Of a DNA stretch of 64,000 nt, positions 49,758 through 58,571 are shown one piece after another (the first letter of the stretch is position 1; the number at the start of each line of letters is the position of its first letter). A program made the position numbers and the translations under genes. The stretch covers positions 284,307 to 348,306 of the forward strand of contig NZ_NJFZ01000003.1 of NCBI RefSeq assembly GCF_002270355.1, written 5' to 3'. The DNA is from Flectobacillus sp. BAB-3569. GTDB lineage: Bacteria > Bacteroidota > Bacteroidia > Cytophagales > Spirosomataceae. The notes under the pieces were generated by a model, which searched no databases, was not told where the DNA came from, and was given only the letters and a program-made list of their open reading frames with translations.

Positions 49758-50295
49758 ACGGAATTTTGTCTTTGTATTCAGGTAGTTTCTTGTGGAGTTT
49801 TACGGCATTCTGAACAGACTTTTTAAAGAAGAATTTTACATCTAATACTTCCAGTTTGCCGTCTCTATCACCATAAACCGTATCTAGTACTTTATTGTAT
49901 TGGTAGGCTTTTTCACGCTCGTAAGCAATAACATAGCCATCACCTTTACCAAGGGCAGCGGGATGGAAAATAGCTAGATACACATCATAGGCTGAGTTCA
50001 TCTTCCCGATATAGGGTTTTAGATAAGGATACACTAGGTGTTCTAATTGCCATTCTCCAAACTTACCCCTGACTTGCCCTAATGAATAGCCCAAACGTCT
50101 TAGCGTACTTGGCAAGCATTGAATCAAGCCGAATGCTTCTGAGAGCTTATTTTCAGCTTGCGAGCTGTGCTTACTTTCCACCCAAATGACCATCATCAGC
50201 CATTCAGGCTTGATTTTAAGTCTTTGAGCTACTTCTCGAACTTTGGAGATATAGCCGTAAGGGTTTCGGTATGTGAGCCATTCAAAGGGTAGCAT
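49732..50295 (-). CDS. Lytic transglycosylase, soluble form
   Basis: 187 residues: IWVESKHSSQ (Glu40), SEAFGLIQCLPSTLRRLG, EF-hand-like GDRDGKLEVLD (near 143). No membrane anchor, unlike its neighbour. The tandem pair suggests duplication with divergence into soluble and anchored forms. Confidence 0.75.
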   Translation of the reverse strand: MLPFEWLTYRNPYGYISKVREVAQRLKIKPEWLMMVIWVESKHSSQAENKLSEAFGLIQCLPSTLRRLGYSLGQVRGKFGEWQLEHLVYPYLKPYIGKMNSAYDVYLAIFHPAALGKGDGYVIAYEREKAYQYNKVLDTVYGDRDGKLEVLDVKFFFKKSVQNAVKLHKKLPEYKDKIPFGYELSLY

Positions 50296-50298
50296 ATA

Positions 50299-50457
50299 TT
50301 AGTTGTTAATCCACTTTTTCAAAAAGATTGAGATAAGAATCAGGAGTGTACCAGCCCCTAGGGCAGTAGCTCCAAGTTTTAAGGAACTAGGCACATCAAA
50401 TTGTACATTGATATTGGCTGTACCTAGATTGCCTAATAATCCACTTTGGTTGTTCAT
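50299..50457 (-). CDS. Small membrane protein, coat-like layout
   Basis: 52 residues, ATG 50457 (overlapping the previous TAA) to TAA 50299: polar N-terminal half, membrane helix (about 29-45), KKWINN end. The layout (polar start, helix, Lys end) is that of small major coat proteins of filamentous phages, but also of many minor membrane proteins. Confidence 0.6.
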   Translation of the reverse strand: MNNQSGLLGNLGTANINVQFDVPSSLKLGATALGAGTLLILISIFLKKWINN

Positions 50458-50921
50458 TAGTAGTTAAGTTTTAGGGCAATCATGCGCTGTTCCATTCGAG
50501 CTTGCTGGTCGCCATTCCATGAAAAGAGAATCTTCTTCCAGCTTGTGACTCTAGTCCAAAGGGTTGCCGCATCCTTTTTGCCGTATTTGGCATTATAGGT
50601 CTGAACAAGGAGATGGAATTGGTCATTAGTCAATGAAAGAGCTTTGATATAGGCATCTCTCAAATCATCACTATTGCCAAACCATGAGTCAAAGTAGGCA
50701 TGGAATTCTTCTACCAATGGGTTAGGATTCCAGTCTTTGGGGAGTCCTGAACCAGAATTAGGGAGAGGCAGCTCCAAAAATGTTTCCTCTTTGGGCGTTG
50801 TCAATCGCTTATAGGCATAAAATGCAGCTGCTCCAAAGACCACGTACCAAAATACACTCGAAGAGGTGAGCTTGTTGACCACCTTGAGGAAAGTTCCCCA
50901 TGCTAGGCTTAGTGCTTTCAT
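50457..50921 (-). CDS. Membrane protein with helical C-terminus (paralogue of 15818-16291)
   Basis: 154 residues: N-terminal membrane helix (about 19-36), linker, helical domain with (S)LTNDQFHLLVQTYNAKYG, here noted as LTNDQF...YNAKYG, matching the A protein. It follows the SH3b gene in both elements. Confidence 0.6.
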   Translation of the reverse strand: MKALSLAWGTFLKVVNKLTSSSVFWYVVFGAAAFYAYKRLTTPKEETFLELPLPNSGSGLPKDWNPNPLVEEFHAYFDSWFGNSDDLRDAYIKALSLTNDQFHLLVQTYNAKYGKKDAATLWTRVTSWKKILFSWNGDQQARMEQRMIALKLNY

Positions 50922-51634
50922 TAATCACCTTTGAGTTTAAAGAGTTTTCCGATTAGTTTAATCGCTAAAAAGCCTGCTACTGCACCGATTGCACCTTTGA
51001 TGATGACTTCCTTGACTGTATAGCCTTCGCCTGTGTTTACTTGGGTCACTACAACATCCTTGGTTTTTCCAGTGGTGGTATCTGTTTTGGTGACAGTCTT
51101 TTTCACAGGTTGATTGACGACTGGTTTGACGGTCGAACAATATTGGACAGCTACATAACCCACACCACCCATTGCCAAGTTGAACTTCAAAAAGCCATTG
51201 ACGCTTTTACCATCGGACTGACCAATCAAATTACCTTTATTAACGGCTGATTTAATGGCTGAGGTTAAGGAAGCTCCCGTTCTGATTCTGACACTATCAC
51301 CTGTGCAATAGTAGTTTTTCGTTCCAGAAACGACGGTTGGTGTTGAAATAGTGGTTAGGTCAGACAAAGGAACAATGGCGTTGGTACGATATTTCAGCAT
51401 ATACAAAATAGGTTTGTACAACTGCACTAAAGCTAGTTTAGTATCCTCATAGACATCTTGGATAATTCCCAATTGAAGCCCATTGTTCATCTTACCAATT
51501 ACGCCACCAAAGTCAATCTTGCTTGGATTATCTTCATCCCAATCGGCAGTATCATACAACTTGACGTAACCGTATTTAGGGGATGTTGCCTTAACGGACA
51601 TTCCTATACGGACATTTTTGATATCAATTGCCAT
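50921..51634 (-). CDS. SH3b-domain protein with C-terminal membrane segment
   Basis: 237 residues: beta-rich N-terminal half, SH3b-like (about 108-170: DSVRIRTGASL...GYVAVQY), Lys/Thr linker, hydrophobic end (about 212-230). Counterpart of 16266-17072. Possible wall-binding particle protein. Confidence 0.7.
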   Translation of the reverse strand: MAIDIKNVRIGMSVKATSPKYGYVKLYDTADWDEDNPSKIDFGGVIGKMNNGLQLGIIQDVYEDTKLALVQLYKPILYMLKYRTNAIVPLSDLTTISTPTVVSGTKNYYCTGDSVRIRTGASLTSAIKSAVNKGNLIGQSDGKSVNGFLKFNLAMGGVGYVAVQYCSTVKPVVNQPVKKTVTKTDTTTGKTKDVVVTQVNTGEGYTVKEVIIKGAIGAVAGFLAIKLIGKLFKLKGD

Positions 51635-51690
51635 TGTGTTTGATTTAAGACCAGACAGCCTATCAACATAGGCTGTCTAGGATGATTATA

Positions 51691-52227
51691 TTAGTCTTCG
51701 TCCTCGTTGCTAAAAGACTTCCAAGCGAAGTAGGCAGCCAAAGCGGCTAAACCAGCCAACACATAGTTAAGCGGCTTTTTATAAAATGGAGTGGCGGCCT
51801 CTGGAGAACCTTCGGTAGATGCACTTACGGTAGAACCACCCAAGACTTCTTTGATGACGTCGGTAGCGTCTTTTGCGACAAACGGCGTATTGGCAATGGC
51901 GCCTTTACCATCTGCATACAAACCGATTTCCTTGTCGGCTGTCACATAAGCCATTCCTACGGTTTGCGTTTCTGGCAAGGCAAAAGGTTTCAAGGCTTTG
52001 GCATACTCTGCGATACCAGTTTCATTGAACCAACCCGAACCTTCCAGCTTAGATAGGTACATTGGTTCAAAGTTGCCACCGCTGCTATGTTTGGCAAAAA
52101 GGACTTTTTGTGAGTTGATTTCACAAAGCGCTAAAGTCCACGTACCTGATTCGCCGAATTTGAATGCGAAAATTACGTCACCTTGTTTGATTGCACCATG
52201 TGCATGGATATTGATAATAGATGCCAT
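51691..52227 (-). CDS. Candidate major particle protein with C-terminal anchor
   Basis: 178 residues: beta-rich head (1-105), Ala/Ser linker, membrane helix (about 152-170), acidic end SNEDED. Same slot as 17343-17957 of A. No capsid fold can be recognised by eye. Confidence 0.55.
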   Translation of the reverse strand: MASIINIHAHGAIKQGDVIFAFKFGESGTWTLALCEINSQKVLFAKHSSGGNFEPMYLSKLEGSGWFNETGIAEYAKALKPFALPETQTVGMAYVTADKEIGLYADGKGAIANTPFVAKDATDVIKEVLGGSTVSASTEGSPEAATPFYKKPLNYVLAGLAALAAYFAWKSFSNEDED

Positions 52228-52279
52228 TTTCTTGAGTTAAGAGGTTTGGAGTTTAAAGGAAAATTGAAATTGATTGGGT

Positions 52280-52732
52280 TTAATTAAAGCCCTCGTAGGG
52301 GATTTTGCGAGCATCAAGAATGTTCTGAAGCTTTTTCGAGTAAGCCATCAATCTAATAACTAACTCATTTTCGATGGTTACTGGTGCTGGCTCAACATAA
52401 CCTTCCGTTGGAAAATCCACTAAGTTTTGTTGGGTGTACTGCATGGGTGTTGTACCTGTTTTAAGACCCACTGCCACCAAGTCTGCATCCGAAGCTAACA
52501 AGGATGTGTGTTCTGAGTTAAACCCATTGAGAATACTCAATTTTGGGACAATGGTAGCATGAACAAAGTACTCTTTTCCTACTGGAATCAGCTTGTCAGG
52601 CGCATTACTGGCTTCAATACAGGCAAAGGTTAAACCCAAATGCCGAAAGATTTTGATGTTTCTGGTGATACCATCGTTGTAGTTGACACTAGCGATAATA
52701 TCACCATTTTGATACTGTTTTGCGAAATTCAT
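52280..52732 (-). CDS. Soluble beta-rich protein, particle component candidate
   Basis: 150 residues without membrane segment; beta-rich first 80 residues. Next to 52784-53287, also soluble and beta-rich. These two are the only soluble beta-rich proteins in this part of B and are therefore the best candidates for shell subunits, though no jelly-roll signature can be shown from sequence alone. Confidence 0.5.
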   Translation of the reverse strand: MNFAKQYQNGDIIASVNYNDGITRNIKIFRHLGLTFACIEASNAPDKLIPVGKEYFVHATIVPKLSILNGFNSEHTSLLASDADLVAVGLKTGTTPMQYTQQNLVDFPTEGYVEPAPVTIENELVIRLMAYSKKLQNILDARKIPYEGFN

Positions 52733-52783
52733 GTTGAATAGAGATAATATGAGAACCTGAAACGAAACAAAGAGGATTAACTC

Positions 52784-53287
52784 TTACTCAGCATAGTTTA
52801 CTTCAATGTCTACCGAAATAGAAGCTAAAAGCGGTAAGATGATATGCTTGTCTAAAGTGATCTGCTCGTTGACATGATAGATAAAGTAATCACCACCTTC
52901 GTGTTTAGCTTCAATCACACGTGAGGTAGCTATACCTTTTCGAGAAGTAGTGTTTACTTCTAATTTTTGGCTCATTTGAGCGAGCTGGTTCAATTCAGAC
53001 TTTACATTGACACGAATACTTTCAATGGTCGGCGGATACACGTAATCAAAATCCTGTACGTGGTCTAAGAGAATACCCTCTTCAGGTGTTGCCGTGATTT
53101 CGGAATCGTTATCGACTGCTTTGAACGTCCCATCGGTTACGTAGCGACCATTCAAAACATTGCCTAAGCGAAGACCAGGCATAAGGCAGACTTTGACATC
53201 TTTGTCACCGTTTTTGAGGTTGTACTTCACACTCTTAGACGGCGGTGTACTTTCCTGACTTGGGTTTAAATCAATAATGTTTGACAT
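52784..53287 (-). CDS. Soluble beta-rich protein, particle component candidate
   Basis: 167 residues: disordered start (NPSQESTPPSKS), then beta-rich domain (GLRLGNVLNGRYV...). It has its own upstream gap with the best promoter-like box in element B, consistent with high expression. Confidence 0.5.
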   Translation of the reverse strand: MSNIIDLNPSQESTPPSKSVKYNLKNGDKDVKVCLMPGLRLGNVLNGRYVTDGTFKAVDNDSEITATPEEGILLDHVQDFDYVYPPTIESIRVNVKSELNQLAQMSQKLEVNTTSRKGIATSRVIEAKHEGGDYFIYHVNEQITLDKHIILPLLASISVDIEVNYAE

Positions 53288-53334
53288 GATAAATAGGTTT
53301 TGTTGCTAGGTTGATTTTTCCTTGTTTGCAGCTA

Positions 53335-53342
53335 CAAAGTTA
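53335..53342 (-). promoter_or_regulatory. -7 box TAACTTTG upstream of 53287
   Basis: Exact match to TAnnTTTG on the minus strand, about 48 nt before the ATG at 53287. No convincing -33 TTTG at the expected distance. Confidence 0.5.
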
Positions 53343-53374
53343 CTATGGCTTTTTAAGGCTTTGGTGGTAATATG

Positions 53375-53407
53375 GTGGTAGTAAGGAGTATTCGTGCCTA
53401 CTACCAC
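53375..53407 (-). terminator. Hairpin before the promoter-like box
   Basis: GTGGTAGTA/TACTACCAC, 9-bp stem, 15-nt loop, without a T-run. Lies 12 nt past the stop of the 53419-54438 gene. Confidence 0.45.
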
Positions 53408-53418
53408 ACAAGTTGAGC

Positions 53419-54438
53419 CTAAAACAGTCCTAAGAACTTCTTGCGTTTAGGCATTTTACCTAAGGACTCCCATTCGATATTGGACTTTTTAGCGATAAGC
53501 TTCAAGGCTCGCCTATCCTTTTTGTGAATGGAGGTCAGTACCATTTTCTGATACGTGAGTGCTTGAGCCTCCTTGAACTTGGTTTCTGCATCTGTTCCTA
53601 AGCGTCCCATCCCTCTGATTTCTTGCAAGGTGGTTGAGCTGATTTTATAAAGCTTTCTTAGAGCCTCTGATTCAGTTTCTATCTTCTTTTCAAGTTCACG
53701 AATACTGGCCTTGGTTTTACTAATTCTTTCGTCCAGCAAAGCGATTGGGGCAGCTTTAAAGCCTTCAATGGATTGATTCTTGAGCATCTTTCCATCAATT
53801 TCCTCTAATGAAACAGTGTTTGATTTTGCATTGGTTACGAGAAATAGTAGTTTACCTCTTTTCACCAATTGCCCTTCTTCAAAAGGACTTTTAAGATGAA
53901 CCTCTTTGGCTTTTACTTTTTGTATGGGCTTTATCACTACGGCTTCTCTGGTATCATCGACTATAAGTACGCCTTCAAATTTGTTCCCATTAACGCTTTT
54001 AACTTTGAGTGTTTTATCTAACTCCTGATCCTTTACGATATCGCCTTCATCTAGCGTGCCTTTGAAGAGCTTTTTAATTGAGGCTGGTCTACTTGTTGAT
54101 GCAGGTTTGGGAGCTACTTTTTTTTGCTTTGACTTGGCAAAGGCTTTTCCCTTCTCTTTATTGTCTTTGGAGATACCTAGTAGGGACTTTGCTTTTGATA
54201 TTTTCTTTACTTCTTTGGGACTGGGCTTTTCGGGTTCCTCCTTAGGTTTGGCTTGAGCATCGAGCGCTTTATTGATTTGTTCCAAAATCACATCAATGGA
54301 CTCGTCAATTTCAGGGTCAAGACCATATACTTCTACGGTATCGGTCGAAAGTCCTTCTACGATTTCGACTAATTTCTTGTTTGAGTTTTCTAAAAGCTCT
54401 GAACGCTTTGAAGCGTAATTGCTAACGGTAATTTTCAT
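53419..54438 (-). CDS. Basic coiled-coil protein
   Basis: 339 residues, strongly basic. Lys/Pro/Ser-rich disordered stretch (about 60-115), two small beta segments (about 125-215), a coiled coil (about 225-262) and a basic helical end (RRALKLIAKKSN...KRKKFLGLF). Located directly after the helicase gene. May bind DNA inside the particle. Unknown family. Confidence 0.55.
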   Translation of the reverse strand: MKITVSNYASKRSELLENSNKKLVEIVEGLSTDTVEVYGLDPEIDESIDVILEQINKALDAQAKPKEEPEKPSPKEVKKISKAKSLLGISKDNKEKGKAFAKSKQKKVAPKPASTSRPASIKKLFKGTLDEGDIVKDQELDKTLKVKSVNGNKFEGVLIVDDTREAVVIKPIQKVKAKEVHLKSPFEEGQLVKRGKLLFLVTNAKSNTVSLEEIDGKMLKNQSIEGFKAAPIALLDERISKTKASIRELEKKIETESEALRKLYKISSTTLQEIRGMGRLGTDAETKFKEAQALTYQKMVLTSIHKKDRRALKLIAKKSNIEWESLGKMPKRKKFLGLF

Positions 54439-54450
54439 GGTTGATTAGGT

Positions 54451-57400
54451 TTAGTTTAAGTTTAATGCTTGTGCTTTGAGTTTGAGTAATTGAAGCTTGA
54501 TTTTAATCAGGCGCATGGACTTCTGTTTGTCTGAGTCTTCGCTAGAACTTTGTTGTACCTGAGCATTCACAGAATCTTGAATCATTTTAAAATCGGTAGC
54601 ACTTAGGTTAACTGACGCTCCAAAACGCTCGGTCAAAATTCTACAGACTGCCTCCAAGTTTGAATCATCGACAATACCTACCATCGTACTCGATACCGAA
54701 TTGAAGTTGCCACCATCTACGTATTTGAGTAGTTCTGCATCGGTGTAAACATCGCCTCCCTTGCTTTTAGATAAAGCAGTAATCATTCTAAACTTGCCAC
54801 TTTGCCTAAAGAAAGTTGTTCCAATGCTAGTCGATACCTGACCTTTACTTCGAATGATGGGTACTGCTACCGTTAGTGGTGCAATGACATTAGCAGTATT
54901 GCTTTTCCAATTAGATTCCCTCAGATATGAACTAGGGAGCAATAAGCCTTTCTTTACGCTGCCATCTTGCATGGTAAAATCAATCAAACGACCTTTGGCA
55001 AACTTATCGTTGGTATAGGCTTGAAGGATATTTCCTGTAACAATCAAAGCTGAAACACGGTCTTTGGATTGTGAGGTAATTGCTCTTTGCCATTGTTCCA
55101 ACACATTATCATTGGACAAAAACTTCGATTGGCTCATAATTCCTGAGAGCTTGCCAAAATCATTGCCTGTGATGCCAAAGGTTTGCTTTTTGACGCCATT
55201 GGAGACGGCTATGTCAATCTCAAAGGTGTTTAATTGTATTTGACCATCTTCGTATGGCTTTACACCCAAACATACCCCTGTGACATAACTATTGTCGGAT
55301 TGTGGAACATACAAAAGCCTTCCTAATTTGAAAAAGTCAAGTAGTTCTGCATAGGCTCGTTTGTTCCCTTCTTTCCCTGAACTATGATATGCAATGGCTT
55401 CCTCGCGTTCTTCAATGAGTTCTTGAAGCTTGGTTTGTAGCTTTTGCTGCTGTTCCTCGGTCTTATTTTTAAGCGCCTCAAACCATGAAATCGTCATTTC
55501 TTTGTCTTTCTCATAGTCCGTTTGTGCTCTGGTGATTCTGGATTGTGTTTGTTGCTCTAATAAATTCAAGACAACCTCTTTGATACCATCCTTTTGTACC
55601 TTTTCACGCTTTTTAAGCTCTTCTTGGAGCGTTGTGACCGTGTAGGGTTTTCTTAGGTTGTTAATTTCATACAAGCCCACGTAGGTAGGTCCCGAAAATG
55701 GCGAATCTGTAAAGCTTTTGCCAAGGACTGCAATATTAGGCTCTTCGATACTAGCTGCCTTTAAGTCCATCGTTTCGACTTCAAGGTCATATTCATCTAA
55801 GGCAATCTTAAGCTCTACAAAGGCTTGATACTTTTTGACCATATCCGCATAGAACTTTTCTTGTTCCTTGGTATTGAGTAAGGCTACTCGACCAGAAACG
55901 CTTTTGGCTAAATTTTCAATATACTTTTCGGACTTTGCATTCGTCTGTTCTGCATCTTCATCACCATGTTGAGTATCATAGAAATAGCGTTGAAGGTCTA
56001 AGCGAGTGTAGTAACTCTTTTCTAAATCCTCATTCTTATCGTCCTCAATCAGAGTTTTCATGACGATGTCACCATACTTATTCAAAAAGTCCTCAGATTG
56101 AATCAGGTCTTTAGAGGTCTTTTGTGACGAAGTGGTATTGGCATCCAAAGATTTTAGCTTTGATTTGAGCATCATTACTAATCGCTTTTCTGCGGGAATA
56201 TCAGAACTGAGATAGTCATAAATCGGTGGCAAGATTTGACCCGTTCGGTTGATACGACCACGTTTTTGAATCTCGGTGTTAATATCAAGCTCTGGTTGCC
56301 AGACAATCATGACTCGTTGCTTTACCTCATTGGCTGGTACTTTCTTCGTAGGAATGGCATGAGCGGACTTTCCTGTTGAACCACTTTGATTAATCATCAA
56401 GCAGTCAATTTGATTGTCCTGAAACTTCTGGAAGGTATCAGCCGCATTTTCTTTGCGCCTAGTTTGAACTCGACCCGTCGTGACAGCAGCACTCATTCTC
56501 CCTAAACCTTTGGGTAAACTTTCGTAGATAACCTCTAAATTGCGACCAGTCACCTCTCCAACTTTGTAGCCCTCAGCCTCAATGCGTTGTTTGACATAAT
56601 CAATCGGTGAAATCATCACACCCGTTTGAATAGTTTTGATTCTACTCAAGATATAGTTGTATTCAAAAACTGCATTACTTCCTAAGGTATCCAGTTCGAT
56701 TTTCTCAAAATGTCTTTTGCCCCAACCGTCATTGATTTGGATTCTAAGGACTCCTTCTAAACCTCTAGTTAATACTTGTGAGAAATCGGTATTTACCTTG
56801 CCAGTCGAATCAATATCAAGTTCCTTGACAAAAGCCTCCATCGTATTGGCAAAGGCTATGACAGGCTTTTTGCCCTCTTTAAGTCGTTGAATGGCTCTAT
56901 CTGCCACAGCATCAGCTTTGATAGCCAACAGCATTTGTGAGACAATTTGGAAGACTTTAGAAAAGTATGGAGCGTTGCGCACTCCTAAATCAGCGGTACC
57001 AGTGGCCAGCGCTACCTCACCTTGTTCATCACGCAAGGTTTGATTCATGTTTTCTACCGTGCCCTTGACATAGTTTCGCTGAAAGGCAACAATCATTTGC
57101 ATGATGTCGGTGATGTTGTCACATATCTTTCGATGTAAGGTAGAATAATCCTTCATGCCAAAACTGGTAGCGGATTTATCTAGCACAATCCAGTTCACAA
57201 TAGCGCCTGTATTAGCCATACCTCTTTCGTGTCGAATGAGCTGCCCTTCACTTACCAAGTTGGCTGAGATGATTTCTTGCAAAGCGACACCACCCATTTC
57301 TACGGCATTAGCCATTTGCTCGGAGGACATATTGGCTTCACTAAGGTCAGTTTTCAAACCATACAGAGCCATGTTTTCACTCCGTTTTGCAAAAGTGGCA

Positions 57401-58428
57401 GAAAGGAAAATAGTACCTTTAGATTCACGGACAATCTCTCGCATGATGATACCCGTAGACGAGCTTCCCCCTGAGGCATTGTGAGATTCATCCAAAATCA
57501 AGATATTGCCTTTTGCCTGTTCGTACAGGAATTTAGCCTTTTTACCCTTGATAACGTTCTTTTTACCCCCATTCCAGATAATCTTATTGCCTGTAGCTAC
57601 TTGTGAATAGGTGGCTAAGATAAAGTCATATTCATCGGGTAAAACACCTGAGTCAATGACTCCATCTTGTTCTAATTTCTCAGGGGCTTTGTAAATAATA
57701 TTGCCTAAATCGTCCTTGATATGCGAATCAGCATCCCTCGTATTGACAATAAAGGGTCTAATATGTTTACCCTTTGACAAGTCATAATCCGCCGTGTTTC
57801 GTTTGTATTTAAACACGCTTTTCGTGGGGTTCTGCTCTTTAAAAGCTTCGTAGTTTTCGGGATTGTTTTCGTAGCTACTTTTCTCTTCTTCGCTCAATTC
57901 ATCCCAAGAGTCATATTTGATTTTCTGCTCGACTTGACCAATGGCGATTTCCAGCTTTTGAGAACCATCTTCCATACCCACCCCGATAAGGTCACGATAT
58001 AGGTCGGTAAACAAAGAGGGCTTTTCGGTGATAACAATAGGCTTTTTGCCTTTGTGATAGGCATATCGAATCATAGCAGCATTGATACGACCTTTTCCAA
58101 TGCCTGTTTGGTGGGCGATAATGATTCCTTTGCCTTTTTCGACTTGATAAATAGCCAATGCTACAGAATCGACCTGCTCAGCCGCCAGTGCATTCGAGAG
58201 TTCATCGAGTGATTTGTAGCGTAGGTGCATCTTGACGTATTCATCAACCGTCATTTCGTTGCCATACTCATTTCGAAGATATTCTTTGAGTTTAGAAAGG
58301 GCGATTTGTCCTTCAAAAAACATAGAATCGGGGGTTTCAACGGAAAGAGACTTCATTTTGGAAGCGGGGCGATACATTTCGCCTAATCCTTCCACTTTCT
58401 TCTTTTTGGATTTAAACAATTTAATCAT
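54451..58428 (-). CDS. Strawberry-notch-type SF2 helicase (DarB/DdrB-like antirestriction module) with C-terminal tag
   Basis: 1325 residues. Walker A-like AHQTGIGKGR at 105-114, DESH box in LILDESHNASGG near 313, SATFAKR, and QKRGRINRTGQ (motif VI) near 720: the motif set of strawberry-notch helicases. A coiled coil follows (about 985-1030), then an alpha/beta C-terminal part. The last residues are LIKIKLQLLKLKAQALNLN, the same tag as in 58570-60132. In phage P1 a large protein with such helicase and methyltransferase domains (DarB/DdrB) is packaged in the head and protects incoming DNA from type I restriction. Element A has no copy. Confidence 0.75.
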   Translation of the reverse strand: MIKLFKSKKKKVEGLGEMYRPASKMKSLSVETPDSMFFEGQIALSKLKEYLRNEYGNEMTVDEYVKMHLRYKSLDELSNALAAEQVDSVALAIYQVEKGKGIIIAHQTGIGKGRINAAMIRYAYHKGKKPIVITEKPSLFTDLYRDLIGVGMEDGSQKLEIAIGQVEQKIKYDSWDELSEEEKSSYENNPENYEAFKEQNPTKSVFKYKRNTADYDLSKGKHIRPFIVNTRDADSHIKDDLGNIIYKAPEKLEQDGVIDSGVLPDEYDFILATYSQVATGNKIIWNGGKKNVIKGKKAKFLYEQAKGNILILDESHNASGGSSSTGIIMREIVRESKGTIFLSATFAKRSENMALYGLKTDLSEANMSSEQMANAVEMGGVALQEIISANLVSEGQLIRHERGMANTGAIVNWIVLDKSATSFGMKDYSTLHRKICDNITDIMQMIVAFQRNYVKGTVENMNQTLRDEQGEVALATGTADLGVRNAPYFSKVFQIVSQMLLAIKADAVADRAIQRLKEGKKPVIAFANTMEAFVKELDIDSTGKVNTDFSQVLTRGLEGVLRIQINDGWGKRHFEKIELDTLGSNAVFEYNYILSRIKTIQTGVMISPIDYVKQRIEAEGYKVGEVTGRNLEVIYESLPKGLGRMSAAVTTGRVQTRRKENAADTFQKFQDNQIDCLMINQSGSTGKSAHAIPTKKVPANEVKQRVMIVWQPELDINTEIQKRGRINRTGQILPPIYDYLSSDIPAEKRLVMMLKSKLKSLDANTTSSQKTSKDLIQSEDFLNKYGDIVMKTLIEDDKNEDLEKSYYTRLDLQRYFYDTQHGDEDAEQTNAKSEKYIENLAKSVSGRVALLNTKEQEKFYADMVKKYQAFVELKIALDEYDLEVETMDLKAASIEEPNIAVLGKSFTDSPFSGPTYVGLYEINNLRKPYTVTTLQEELKKREKVQKDGIKEVVLNLLEQQTQSRITRAQTDYEKDKEMTISWFEALKNKTEEQQQKLQTKLQELIEEREEAIAYHSSGKEGNKRAYAELLDFFKLGRLLYVPQSDNSYVTGVCLGVKPYEDGQIQLNTFEIDIAVSNGVKKQTFGITGNDFGKLSGIMSQSKFLSNDNVLEQWQRAITSQSKDRVSALIVTGNILQAYTNDKFAKGRLIDFTMQDGSVKKGLLLPSSYLRESNWKSNTANVIAPLTVAVPIIRSKGQVSTSIGTTFFRQSGKFRMITALSKSKGGDVYTDAELLKYVDGGNFNSVSSTMVGIVDDSNLEAVCRILTERFGASVNLSATDFKMIQDSVNAQVQQSSSEDSDKQKSMRLIKIKLQLLKLKAQALNLN

Positions 58429-58446
58429 GGTAGAGGTGTTTATTTT

Positions 58447-58571
58447 GATAGCAAAATGAGCTTCTGCAGCTGGAAAAAGACCAGGAGAAAAGCGGATTTT
58501 GCTATCAAAATCAATAAGGGTTTGTAGATATCAGGAGCTGATCAATAAAGCTCTTGTATTTTTTTGCTATC
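58447..58571. repeat. Phased GATAGC/GCTATC array, site B2
   Basis: GATAGC at 58447, GCTATC at 58501, GCTATC at 58566 (spacings 54 and 65 bp) in the 141-nt gap. The copy at 58566 overlaps the TGA stop of the methyltransferase gene. Same two spacings as found in B1. Confidence 0.8.
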
